Assembly: GCA_019314375.1 (NCBI GenBank)
Contig: JAFCZJ010000012.1
Span: forward strand, 1-64,000
DNA: 64,000 nucleotides
Source: Deltaproteobacteria bacterium
GTDB lineage: Bacteria > Myxococcota > B64-G9
Direction of reading: 5' to 3'
Shown: positions 9,044-17,416 of the stretch, in pieces
How positions within the stretch are numbered: the stretch's first letter is position 1
Layout of the letters: each line of letters starts with the position of its first letter
Notes under the pieces: generated by a model
What the model was told of the DNA's origin: nothing
Database searches by the model: none
The model's input: only the letters and a program-made list of their open reading frames with translations
Translations under genes and position numbers: made by a program

Positions 9044-9130
9044 ACTGTGTAAGGAAATGTTGGTTTGGCTGACTAAGGTGATGAGTTTGTACCTGGATTA
9101 GCAACTCTAGGGGGCCTGACGAGGAGTCTG

Positions 9131-11443
9131 ATGATGCGTGCCTGGAAATTGGTTTGGACCTTGGTGTTTTTGATGACGACTGCTTGTGGGGGAGGGGGGA
9201 CGGAGGAGCCGACGCCTCCTGAGTGTCAGGTCGACAGTTGTTCGGGGAATGGGACTTGTTCGGTTGTGGGCATGGAGCTTGCCTGTGAATGCGATGCGGG
9301 TTATCTGGGCAGCACTTGTGATGCTTGCGCTGCGGGTTTTCAAGACAACGACGAAAATGGGACTTGCGAGGCCGACTGTTTCGACTATGCCTGTGCCGCC
9401 CATTCCATTTGCGACGATTCCAGCGGCACGGCTCGCTGTGCCTGCGATGCGGGCTATCAGGATCATGATGGTGATGACCTGTGTCTGGCCGACTGCGTGA
9501 CCGCGGATTTGAACTGCAGCGAACACGGCAGCTGTGAGGACACAAGCGGCACGGCGGTTTGTGTTTGCGATGTGGCTTATTCAGGACCGCAATGCACGGC
9601 TTGCGCCACGGGCTATCAAGACCTGAACGGCGATGGTGCCTGCATGCCCGACTGCGCGACGGCGGCGCTTTCATGCGATGGGTACAGCCACTGTGAAGAC
9701 AGCACGGGCGAGGCCCTTTGCGCTTGCGACGAGGGCTACCAGGGAGAAAATTGCGATACATGTGCCCCCGGCTATATCGACCCGGAAGGCGATGGAACCT
9801 GTGAAGAGGGCGGAACCGGCTTGAGTTGCGATTCTCCCTTGGTTTTGGATCCCAGCCTCGGCAGCCTGACGGGCAACAGCACGGCCGCCAGCAACCAGCA
9901 GGAAGGAACTTGCTCCAGTGCCGATGGCCACGAGCTGGTCTACGTATTTACCTTGGCGCAAAACATGCGGGTTGAATTCTGGACCAGCGGCAGCTTCGAC
10001 ACGGTTTTGTACCTGCGCTCGAATTGCGATTCTTCGGCCAGTGAAGTGGCTTGCAACGACGACGACCAGGGTACTGATTCTCGGATTCAGGCGGATCTGG
10101 GGCCCGGCACATACTATGTCTTCGTCGACGGCTATGGCGCGGACGACCACGGCAGCTTCAGCCTGATGTTCGACTTCGAATGCGGTGCCGGTCTGTTGTT
10201 CGATGCGGCCACGGGTACCTGCGTCGACAATCCTTGCGAGCCCAACCCCTGCTCGGACTTGAACAAGAACGCCTGCGAAGTGAACACGGCGGACTACAGC
10301 ACGACTTGCTCTTGCAACGTGGGCTACATCGACGACGGTGCCGGCGGCTGCGAAGAAGACCCCAACGCCAACCAGTGGGCCCTGTTCGTGTATTTGAACG
10401 GCGACAACGATTTAGAGGACTACGCCCATTCGGATCTGGCCGAGATGGTCTCGGCCGGTGGCTCGGACGCCATGGTGCATGTGGTGCTGCTGATGGACAC
10501 CTGGGACGGCCCGGCCAATATCTACTATGTGACCGACCAGGGCACCCAGACCGTGGAAAGCTGGGGCGAGGTGGACATGGGTGACTGGGCCACCCTCAGG
10601 GATTTCGGGGTTTGGGCCGTGCAGCATTATCCGGCTCAGAAGGTGGGTTTGATCATGTGGGATCACGGCGACGGCTGGCGGTCACCCGACAGCGGCTCGT
10701 CTTTGTTGAAGGGTTTTTCTTTGGATTTCACCTCGGGCGAGAGCGAAATCTCCATCGCCAACGGTGATTACGCCCAGGCCATGTCCGCCATCACCAGCGC
10801 CTTGGGGCGCAAGCTGGATCTGGTCGGTTTCGACGCCTGCGTGATGGGCACTTGGGAAATCGCCGCGGCTACCGAGCCATACGCCGACATCCTGGTGGCC
10901 TCGTCTGAGAGCGAACCGGCCGCCGGTTGGGCCTACCACGGCTTCTTGCCCGATCTGAAAGCCAATCCCTACATGGACGCGGCCACTTTGGGTGAGGCCA
11001 TCGTGCAGTCTTATCACGACGACGCCTCCATGAATGCGACCTTGTCGGTTACCGATCTCACGACCATGGACGATTTGGTCACGGCCATCAGCAATTTGGC
11101 GGACGCCATGATGGCCGATTCATCGGCATACAACAGGGTGGAGCAGGCCCGCACGGCTTCCACCGACTTTGGCTGGGATCCGGACACGCGGGACCTGGGC
11201 GAATTCGCGTCCCGCCTGGCCAACACCAGCGGTGTGTCCGCGGCTGTAACCCAAGCAGCCACCGCCTTAGTCAACCAGATCGACATCACCGTGATCTTTC
11301 ATCTGGCCAACAGCGGCTACACCAGCACCCACGGTCTGTCGACGTATTTCCCAGGTCACGGCTTCGAGTCGGCCTATCGGGACAGCGGAGCTATATGGAG
11401 CAGCCAAAGCACCTGGGATGAATTTTTGTTGGATTATAACTAG
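9131..11443 (+). CDS. Clostripain-family (C11) cysteine peptidase lipoprotein with EGF-like repeats
   Basis: The 770-residue product has a lipoprotein signal (MTTAC, Cys19). About five EGF-like Cys repeats follow (residues 30-240; CxCDxGYxG...C). A PPC-like beta domain (about 250-350, LVYVFTLAQN...YYVFVDGYG) and another EGF-like unit come next. The C-terminal 350 residues form the clostripain domain, with catalytic His512 in WDHGDGW and Cys570 in GFDACVMG. Family members cleave after basic residues and are often secreted. It is probably a surface-anchored protease, with the EGF/PPC part mediating binding. Two adjacent ATGs (9131, 9134) follow GAGGAG. Confidence 0.87.
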   Translation: MMRAWKLVWTLVFLMTTACGGGGTEEPTPPECQVDSCSGNGTCSVVGMELACECDAGYLGSTCDACAAGFQDNDENGTCEADCFDYACAAHSICDDSSGTARCACDAGYQDHDGDDLCLADCVTADLNCSEHGSCEDTSGTAVCVCDVAYSGPQCTACATGYQDLNGDGACMPDCATAALSCDGYSHCEDSTGEALCACDEGYQGENCDTCAPGYIDPEGDGTCEEGGTGLSCDSPLVLDPSLGSLTGNSTAASNQQEGTCSSADGHELVYVFTLAQNMRVEFWTSGSFDTVLYLRSNCDSSASEVACNDDDQGTDSRIQADLGPGTYYVFVDGYGADDHGSFSLMFDFECGAGLLFDAATGTCVDNPCEPNPCSDLNKNACEVNTADYSTTCSCNVGYIDDGAGGCEEDPNANQWALFVYLNGDNDLEDYAHSDLAEMVSAGGSDAMVHVVLLMDTWDGPANIYYVTDQGTQTVESWGEVDMGDWATLRDFGVWAVQHYPAQKVGLIMWDHGDGWRSPDSGSSLLKGFSLDFTSGESEISIANGDYAQAMSAITSALGRKLDLVGFDACVMGTWEIAAATEPYADILVASSESEPAAGWAYHGFLPDLKANPYMDAATLGEAIVQSYHDDASMNATLSVTDLTTMDDLVTAISNLADAMMADSSAYNRVEQARTASTDFGWDPDTRDLGEFASRLANTSGVSAAVTQAATALVNQIDITVIFHLANSGYTSTHGLSTYFPGHGFESAYRDSGAIWSSQSTWDEFLLDYN

Positions 11444-11496
11444 ACGCTCCTGTTAGTATCGCTCTCGTTTCAAACCGATTCATGGAGTGAACGAGC

Positions 11497-12375
11497 GTGG
11501 GGCGTAAATCCAAGACGGTTGTGACGGTGATTTCCAAGATCACCGATAAGCCCGTGAGCAACGAGGCCGCTCTGGTGGTCATCTATGGTCAGGATTTGGG
11601 ACGCAAGTTCAATCTGGACAAACCCAAGATTATCATCGGTCGTTCATCCAAGAGTGACATCCAGGTCGATCAGGAATCGGTCTCTCGTTCCCATGCCAAG
11701 GTCAGCAACAACGGCGAAATCATCAACCTTGAAGACATGGGCAGCACCAACGGCACTTACGTCAACGACGGATTGCTCAAGAAGGGCATGCTCAGAGATG
11801 GGGATCTGGTCAAAATCGGCCGCACGATTTTTAAGTTTCTTTCGGGCGGCAACATCGAGAACGACTATCATGAAGAGATCTACCGCCTCACCACCATCGA
11901 CGGGCTGACCCAAACTTACAACAAACGCTACTTCATGGAGAACCTGGACCGGGAGATCTCCCGCGCCCAGCGTTATGGCCGGGAATTGTCCTTGCTGCTT
12001 TTTGATCTGGATCATTTTAAGCAGGTCAACGACACCTATGGGCACTTGGCCGGTGATCACGTCTTGAAGCAACTCTCCGAGGCGGTACGGCGCAACATAC
12101 GCCGAGAGGACATCTTCGCCCGCTACGGCGGCGAAGAGTTCGCCATCATCCTGCCGGAGATAGGCAACCCTAGGGCCTTGGTCATGGGAGAAAAGATCAG
12201 GGCCATCGTCGAGGAACATTCCTTCGTCTTTGACGAGAATGATATCAAGGTCACCATTTCGGTGGGCGTGGCCACCTATGACCAGTCATTGGATGAAGGC
12301 GAAGATTTCATCAAGTTGGCGGACAAGCATCTCTACGAAGCCAAGAACGCCGGCCGCAATAAATCCGTTGGCTAA
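11497..12375 (+). CDS. FHA-GGDEF diguanylate cyclase
   Basis: This 292-residue cytoplasmic protein joins a phosphothreonine-binding FHA domain (about 45-110; [28 protein letters not shown]) to a GGDEF domain that makes cyclic di-GMP from two GTP. The active-site motif is GGEEF (211-215). An RxxD inhibitory site (RRED, 202-205) sits exactly five residues before it, so both catalysis and product inhibition look intact. The FHA domain probably links c-di-GMP synthesis to Ser/Thr kinase signalling. The start is a GTG, and the gene ends 4 nt before the convergent acyltransferase gene. Confidence 0.92.
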   Translation: MGRKSKTVVTVISKITDKPVSNEAALVVIYGQDLGRKFNLDKPKIIIGRSSKSDIQVDQESVSRSHAKVSNNGEIINLEDMGSTNGTYVNDGLLKKGMLRDGDLVKIGRTIFKFLSGGNIENDYHEEIYRLTTIDGLTQTYNKRYFMENLDREISRAQRYGRELSLLLFDLDHFKQVNDTYGHLAGDHVLKQLSEAVRRNIRREDIFARYGGEEFAIILPEIGNPRALVMGEKIRAIVEEHSFVFDENDIKVTISVGVATYDQSLDEGEDFIKLADKHLYEAKNAGRNKSVG

Positions 12376-12379
12376 AGGA

Positions 12380-13648
12380 CTAAGTTCGATTCGGATCGGC
12401 ATCCAATGTGCCGGGACCCAGAAACACGTGCCCGCGGGTTCGCCTTAGTTTGTCCAGCATGTCTTGTATGGTGCTTCGGGCTTGTTCGCTCCATGCCATG
12501 ACCCGAATGGGATCGTCGGCCGCCTCCGGGCCGGCGCCCTCCAGATCCATGGGCGGACCAATTTGGATCATCCATTTGGAGGGCAAGGGCAAGAGACCAA
12601 GCGGACCCAGCCAAGGGAAGGTGGGGGTCAGCGGGATGTAAGGCAGATCCAGGAGCCTGGCAAGGGAGCGGGCTCGACCCAGCATGGGATGTACTTCTTC
12701 GGCACCCACGATGGCGACCGGCAGGATGGTGGCCCCGGTCCGTAAGGCCAACTTGACGAAGCCGCCCCGGCCGAAGCGCTGCAGTTGATAGCGTTTGCCG
12801 AAGAGCTTGCCCAATCCCTTGGCTCCCTCGGGGAAGACGGCGAGGGTTTGGCCGAATTCGAGCAAACGTCGGGCGTTGTCCTGGCTGGCGCGCACGCCGC
12901 CCAAGCGATTGAGAGCGGCACCCAAGAAGGGGAAATGAAAGACAAAGTCCTCCAACAAAAATCGGACGCTGAGTCTTCCTTCGGCGCGTTCCACCGCCAA
13001 TTTCAGCATCAAGCCGTCGTAAGGCAAGCCGCCTGAATGGTTGGCCACCAGCATGACCCGCCCCCGATCGGGCAGGTGTTCGGCACCGAGGACTTCGACT
13101 CGCCAGTACTTGTCGTAGAGGCTGTCCAACAAGCTCTGGGCCTTTTTTGCGTAGACACGATCAAAACCAAAACTGTCTACCTCCAAAGAGCGGTGTTTCA
13201 GCGCCCACTGGCCCAGCTTGCGGCCATAAAAGCTGGGTTGGAGAAAGAAGGTGCTCTGTTGCAGCGCACGTCGCAAGGGATGGATTGTGTCCCCGCTGGT
13301 GTGCAGCAGTTCCTGGCAGTCGATGCGCTCGTCGTAGCTTTCGATTTCGTGCCGTTTCCGGTCGGGCTCTTTAGGTCGGCTCCAGCCTGGCAACCTGGGT
13401 GAAGCTCCGGCCGGTTTGACTGGTGCTTTTTTGACCCGGGCTTCCTGTTTGGCTTGGGTTGTTTTGGCTTGGGTTGTTTTGGCTTGGGTTGTTTTGGCTT
13501 GGGTTGTTTTGGCTTGGGCTGCTTTGGCTTGGGCTGCTTTGGCTTGGGCTGCTTTGGCCTTGGGCTTCGTTTGGGATTTGCGTTTGGGTGGGGCCGGTTC
13601 GGCTCCCGGCGACGCGAAGGGGTCACGACCCAAGACGGAATTGCTCAT
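12380..13648 (-). CDS. PlsC-like lysophospholipid/glycerol acyltransferase with low-complexity N-terminus
   Basis: The 422-residue protein carries a PlsC-type acyltransferase domain from about residue 160. Its motifs include VMLVANHSGGLPYDG (an NH...D variant) and a later LAVFPEGAKG matching the FPEG motif. It probably moves acyl groups between lipids at the inner membrane. The first 70 residues are lysine/alanine-rich and contain seven 5-residue repeats (KAAQA, KTTQA) encoded by 15-bp tandem repeats. Its ATG overlaps the SDR stop by 4 nt, so the two genes are translationally coupled and probably work on related lipids. Confidence 0.8.
   Translation of the reverse strand: MSNSVLGRDPFASPGAEPAPPKRKSQTKPKAKAAQAKAAQAKAAQAKTTQAKTTQAKTTQAKTTQAKQEARVKKAPVKPAGASPRLPGWSRPKEPDRKRHEIESYDERIDCQELLHTSGDTIHPLRRALQQSTFFLQPSFYGRKLGQWALKHRSLEVDSFGFDRVYAKKAQSLLDSLYDKYWRVEVLGAEHLPDRGRVMLVANHSGGLPYDGLMLKLAVERAEGRLSVRFLLEDFVFHFPFLGAALNRLGGVRASQDNARRLLEFGQTLAVFPEGAKGLGKLFGKRYQLQRFGRGGFVKLALRTGATILPVAIVGAEEVHPMLGRARSLARLLDLPYIPLTPTFPWLGPLGLLPLPSKWMIQIGPPMDLEGAGPEAADDPIRVMAWSEQARSTIQDMLDKLRRTRGHVFLGPGTLDADPNRT
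13451..13555 (-). repeat. Seven 15-bp tandem repeats within the acyltransferase gene
   Basis: Four copies of GGCTTGGGTTGTTTT are followed by three of GGCTTGGGCTGCTTT on the plus strand. On the coding strand they encode 5-residue Lys/Gln/Ala units. Whole-codon periodicity keeps the frame, so copy number can vary without breaking the gene. Confidence 0.9.
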
Positions 13649-14619
13649 GCTGTTCTCCCTTCACGCAGGAAACGCGCCAGGGTCTGGCGAATGTCGTGGG
13701 TTGGCTGAAAGCCAAGTTCCTTGCGGCTTCGGCTGCCGTCAGCCACCCAGAGGTAGCGCAGGTAATCCAGGAGGGCCGGTGGAATGTTGATGGCCTGGAA
13801 TGTCCACAAAAAGCCCCCCAATCGCTCGGCCAACATCGCCGGGAGGGGAAGGGGCAAACGGCCGGCCAGGCTCAGGACCGTGGACAGGGGCAATAGGCCT
13901 TCGGCCACGATGTTGAAAACGCCGTCGTGATCCTCGTCCGTCACCAGCTTCAAGGCGCGCAGGGCATCGTCTTCGTGGATGAACTGCAAGAGCGGATCCT
14001 GGCCCATGACCACCGGCACCAGGCTCAAGCGCAAAAGGCGAGCCATGAAGGTGTCCACCTCCCGGCCAAGCATGCTGCCCAAACGCAGCATGGTCGAGAC
14101 CATCTGCGGGTTTTTGGCGCGGAAGCTCGCGAACTGTTGTTCAACGTCGGCCAAGTCGCGGGCGAAGGCGCAGTCGGGATTGGGCCTTAATGGGCTGTCT
14201 TCCGTCAGGAAGTTGGGGTTGTCGGGTCGGGCACCGTAGCTCATGGTGGAACCCTGCATGATGACTTTTTTGAGATTGGCGGCTGAAGCCGCGTTCAGCA
14301 GGTGCATGGTGCCGGCCACTTGCAGTTCATGGGCGTAGCTTGAGTCGTGACTGGGATTGGACAAGAAGGCCAAGTGGACCAGGGTGTCGATGCCGTGCTC
14401 ATCGAAGAGCTCGGCCAAGCGCGATCCCGTATCCGGGCTGGTCAAGTCTACAGGCGCGAAACGAGTCTTTCTGCCCAAACGTTCCGGCTCACGTACATCC
14501 ACAGCCAGTATGCGATCATAGCGCGGATCGGTCTCCATCAAGCCCAACAACCCGGCACCCAGAAATTCGCTGGTGCCGGTGACCGCCACGGCGCGTCCTG
14601 TCTTTTTCGTCTTAGGCAT
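13645..14619 (-). CDS. NAD-dependent epimerase/dehydratase (extended SDR)
   Basis: This 324-residue protein has the Rossmann dinucleotide motif near the N-terminus (VAVTGTSEFLGAGL, a variant of TGxxGxxG), then DxREP and HLAFLSNP segments typical of extended SDRs. A conventional YxxxK catalytic pair is not obvious, so its activity is uncertain. Members of this group in related bacteria often lie next to PlsC-like acyltransferases, as here (4-nt overlap). A TATTGA box sits only 6 nt before the ATG and no SD site is visible, which suggests a leaderless transcript. Confidence 0.78.
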   Translation of the reverse strand: MPKTKKTGRAVAVTGTSEFLGAGLLGLMETDPRYDRILAVDVREPERLGRKTRFAPVDLTSPDTGSRLAELFDEHGIDTLVHLAFLSNPSHDSSYAHELQVAGTMHLLNAASAANLKKVIMQGSTMSYGARPDNPNFLTEDSPLRPNPDCAFARDLADVEQQFASFRAKNPQMVSTMLRLGSMLGREVDTFMARLLRLSLVPVVMGQDPLLQFIHEDDALRALKLVTDEDHDGVFNIVAEGLLPLSTVLSLAGRLPLPLPAMLAERLGGFLWTFQAINIPPALLDYLRYLWVADGSRSRKELGFQPTHDIRQTLARFLREGRTA

Positions 14620-14625
14620 ATGACT

Positions 14626-14654
14626 TCAATACTTCAGAGGTTGGACACTGTCAA
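14626..14654 (-). promoter_or_regulatory. Candidate promoter of the SDR-acyltransferase operon
   Basis: Read on the minus strand, TTGACA (14654-14649) is followed after 17 nt by TATTGA (14631-14626). The expected transcription start coincides with the ATG at 14619. The call rests on hexamer match and spacing only. Confidence 0.4.
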
Positions 14655-14667
14655 TCGCTTGGGTGCG

Positions 14668-14696
14668 TTGACTTTTTGCACAGCACGGCGATACCT
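14668..14696 (+). promoter_or_regulatory. Candidate promoter of the alpha-2-macroglobulin operon
   Basis: TTGACT (14668-14673) is followed after 17 nt by ATACCT (14691-14696), about 30 nt before the TTG start at 14727. The -10 match is poor. The position, at the head of a long overlapping operon and divergent to the SDR promoter, supports it. Confidence 0.3.
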
Positions 14697-14726
14697 TCTT
14701 CGGCATTGACGGATTGGAGGCTTGCA

Positions 14727-16364
14727 TTGAGGGCCAGGCTTATTGTGATGGTTTTGCTGGTCGGTGCCTGGGCGGCGACGGCCTGCAAGTGTGGCGAGGA
14801 CAAACAAATCGAAGCGGAAAAACCCAAGCTTCGGGCGGAGGCTGATTTTCAGGCCACCTTGGGCAAATTGCCTTCGGTGGCGCAAGCCGAACTGGCCGCC
14901 TGGTTGCCCGCGGACATGGACATGGCCATTGTGGCAGCCAGGCCGGCCGCGGCTTGGGCTTGGTTGGAGAAGCGGCCTTGGTTTGTCGCCTTGCGTCAAA
15001 GTCCGCTGGCAAAAGACCTGGCCTTTGCGGGTCCGCTCTACCGTCTATCCACCGCCCGGCATCGCCTGGCGGCCTTGTCTCTGGTGGACTTGCAGCGCTT
15101 GAGCGTCGATGAACTCTTGGCAAGCCCTTTGGCTCTTGGGCTCAAGAAAGACGAGCAGGGCTTCGGCTGGTTGTTGGTCAAGCAGGTGGATTTGAAAATC
15201 CAGGCTTTGGATCGTTTGGCCGAGGTTTTTAATCAGATCGAAGGTGCCGAGCGCATCAAGCTGGTCGAGGCCGGTGGGCAAGAGATTCGGGTGGTGGATT
15301 TGGGCGAGGACCTGAAGATCTACTACGCGGTTTTTTCCAATTTGCTCCTGGTGAGCAATACGCAGGCAAGGCTGGCGGCAGCCTTGATGCGGCCTGGTGG
15401 TAGCCCCTCCGACAGCCTGTCGGATTTGCCTTTATTTAAGCGTTCCTTGGCGCTTCAGCCCAAAGCGGATGTGAGCTTCTTGCTCCGTCCGGCCATCTTG
15501 GGTTCCTGGGGGCCTTCGGCCATGCCCGGTGAACGCTGGCTGGCTACCTGGACGGCCCAGGACAAGGTCCGCCTGGACTGGGTGGCCGAACCAGGCCCTG
15601 CCGCTACAGCATCCGCCAAATTGGATTTGAAAGCGCTGACGCGCATCTTGCCCGCCGACAGTCGAATGGTTTTGGCCCGTGGTGACGTGAATGTTCAAGA
15701 ATTGCTGACCCGCTTCGTCGCACAAGCAAAGGAAGAAGAAGAAAATGAAAAGGTCAAGAGCAAACCCGGCTTTGAATTGGCCAAGTTGAGCCAGGCTCTT
15801 TCAGGCCAGATTTGTCTGGCCTGGTTGGGGACGGAGAGCCAGCCGCCCCTGCCCTGTATGGCTTTGCTCGTCAAGTTGAAGGACATCAAAGAGACTGAGC
15901 TTGCGGGCATGCTGATCGAGTTTTTCGCCATGACCCTGGGCAGACGACCTGTTGCCGAGGATTTGCCCCAGGTCGGGGGCAGGCGCATATACTTGGTTAA
16001 GGGGACGGGGCTACAACCAGCCTTCGCAACGGTGGATGGCTGGTTGCTTCTGGCCTCCAGCGCCGGTGCATTGAAGGGCCTCTTGGCCACCTTTGTGGGT
16101 CAGCAACCATCCTTGGCCGATAGAAAAGGTTTGGCTACGGCCGACAAGGCAGCTTTGGGCTGGTGGTTCGCGGACATGAAGCCTTTGGCCGCGGACGTTT
16201 TGGCCTTGATGAGGGATTGGGTGGGGCGGGGAAAGAGGTACAACGCCAACGATGTGGAAGACGGTCTGGGAAGCTTCTTCGAGGCCTTGCAGGGCATGGG
16301 GGCTTTCGGCGGAGCCTGGCGGTTTTCTGATGAGGGCTTGGTCGGCGTTTTGGAGCCCCTTTGA
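14727..16364 (+). CDS. Lipoprotein, probable DUF2138 (YfaA)-like protein
   Basis: This 545-residue predicted lipoprotein (AATAC lipobox, then KCGED) opens the alpha-2-macroglobulin operon. Repeated segments such as LLVSNTQARLAAAL and WLLLASSAGALKGLL suggest two related alpha/beta halves, as in DUF2138/DUF3352-like proteins. E. coli YfaA is of similar length and holds the equivalent place beside yfaT and yfaS. I therefore suggest a DUF2138-type protein, mainly on position and architecture. The chosen TTG has GGAGG 6 nt upstream; the frame also opens at a TTG at 14676. Its stop overlaps the next start in TTGA. Biochemical function is unknown; the product is probably periplasmic and membrane-anchored. 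Confidence 0.6.
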   Translation: MRARLIVMVLLVGAWAATACKCGEDKQIEAEKPKLRAEADFQATLGKLPSVAQAELAAWLPADMDMAIVAARPAAAWAWLEKRPWFVALRQSPLAKDLAFAGPLYRLSTARHRLAALSLVDLQRLSVDELLASPLALGLKKDEQGFGWLLVKQVDLKIQALDRLAEVFNQIEGAERIKLVEAGGQEIRVVDLGEDLKIYYAVFSNLLLVSNTQARLAAALMRPGGSPSDSLSDLPLFKRSLALQPKADVSFLLRPAILGSWGPSAMPGERWLATWTAQDKVRLDWVAEPGPAATASAKLDLKALTRILPADSRMVLARGDVNVQELLTRFVAQAKEEEENEKVKSKPGFELAKLSQALSGQICLAWLGTESQPPLPCMALLVKLKDIKETELAGMLIEFFAMTLGRRPVAEDLPQVGGRRIYLVKGTGLQPAFATVDGWLLLASSAGALKGLLATFVGQQPSLADRKGLATADKAALGWWFADMKPLAADVLALMRDWVGRGKRYNANDVEDGLGSFFEALQGMGAFGGAWRFSDEGLVGVLEPL

Positions 16365-17416
16365 GCCTATCGCCTCGCAGCTTGTTGATGGCCACGGTTT
16401 TGGTGGTGGTTTTTTATTCCATGGCGGTCTTTTTGCCCATGAAGGAGCGCTTGCGCCTGGTGCCGGATGCCTTGTCCGCCGATGGATCGAGCTCAGCTCG
16501 ACTCCACTGGTCCATGGGCGGACTTTTCGGCCACAATCTACCCTTGTGGCCCTGGGCGGTGGAGCTCAAGGTGCTGAAGGGGGCCGAGCGAGTGCGAATC
16601 CTGGGCGGGGTGAGTCGTTTGGCGGGGACCGCGACCTTGGACCTGGCCCTGGTGGGCACGGGCTTGGCGGGACCTGTGGAATTGGAGCTTGTTGTCGGGC
16701 CCTGGCGCCATGCGCTGCACCTGGACATGTTGGCACCTGATCTGGATGCGGACAGGGACTCGGATGGTTTTCCGGACTCAGCCGAGCTTTTTGACCCAGC
16801 CGACCGGCGGGCTTTTACGGCCTGGTTTACGAGTATCGCGGAAAGCCAGTTCTACCGGCCAGACCCTCGCTGGGCTCGCGTGCACCGAGACTGTGCCGGT
16901 CTCGCCCGTTTCGCATACAAAGAAGCCCTGCGACCTCATCATGGAGCTTGGCTGGCCAAATCGGGCTACCTGCATCGTGTGCCCAAAGGGGACGTGGAGC
17001 GGTTTTCATATCCTCAGGTGCCTCTCCTCGGCACTCGGCTTTTCCGTAACAAGGCTGGACCCTGGCGCAGAGGCCAGGACGCGACGGATGACTTCTCGGC
17101 TTCGGCCAGCGCCCGGGTTCTGGCCGAGCACAACATGGTTTTTCTTTCCAAAGATCGTGTTTTCGCCCAGGCCGGCGACTTGTTGTTTTTTCATGATCCG
17201 GAACAAGAAGGTAGCGGCTACCACAGCATGATCTTGCTCGATGGGAATCGTGTAGTCTACCACACGGGTGGGGGCGATGGGCAGGCGGGAGAGACACGCT
17301 TGGTCCGCCTTGCCGATTTGGATGCACACAAGGACGAACGCTGGCATGTTCGTCCGGACAATCCTCATTTTCTGGGATTCTTTCGTTGGAAAATTCTCGA
17401 AGGAGGTCGGCCATGA
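16361..17416 (+). CDS. DUF1175 (YfaT-like) protein with NlpC/P60-like Cys-His motif
   Basis: The 351-residue product has an N-terminal hydrophobic segment, a beta-rich extension with DADRDSDGFPDSAE, and then a C-terminal DUF1175 region. There, RDCAGLARF (Cys178) and GYHSMILL (His288) sit like the catalytic Cys and His of NlpC/P60 cell-wall peptidases, with DLLFFHDPE between them. It may therefore be a papain-fold hydrolase; that is inference. E. coli YfaT lies next to the alpha-2-macroglobulin gene yfaS, as here. Translation starts at a TTG in a TTGA overlap with the upstream stop, preceded by GGAG. It ends in an ATGA overlap with the macroglobulin gene. Confidence 0.78.
   Translation: MSLSPRSLLMATVLVVVFYSMAVFLPMKERLRLVPDALSADGSSSARLHWSMGGLFGHNLPLWPWAVELKVLKGAERVRILGGVSRLAGTATLDLALVGTGLAGPVELELVVGPWRHALHLDMLAPDLDADRDSDGFPDSAELFDPADRRAFTAWFTSIAESQFYRPDPRWARVHRDCAGLARFAYKEALRPHHGAWLAKSGYLHRVPKGDVERFSYPQVPLLGTRLFRNKAGPWRRGQDATDDFSASASARVLAEHNMVFLSKDRVFAQAGDLLFFHDPEQEGSGYHSMILLDGNRVVYHTGGGDGQAGETRLVRLADLDAHKDERWHVRPDNPHFLGFFRWKILEGGRP

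Noticed and set aside
14676-14726. Extended N-terminus of the DUF2138-like gene from TTG 14676
   Set aside because: The TTG at 14727 has a GGAGG site and gives a standard lipoprotein signal; the extension would spoil it.
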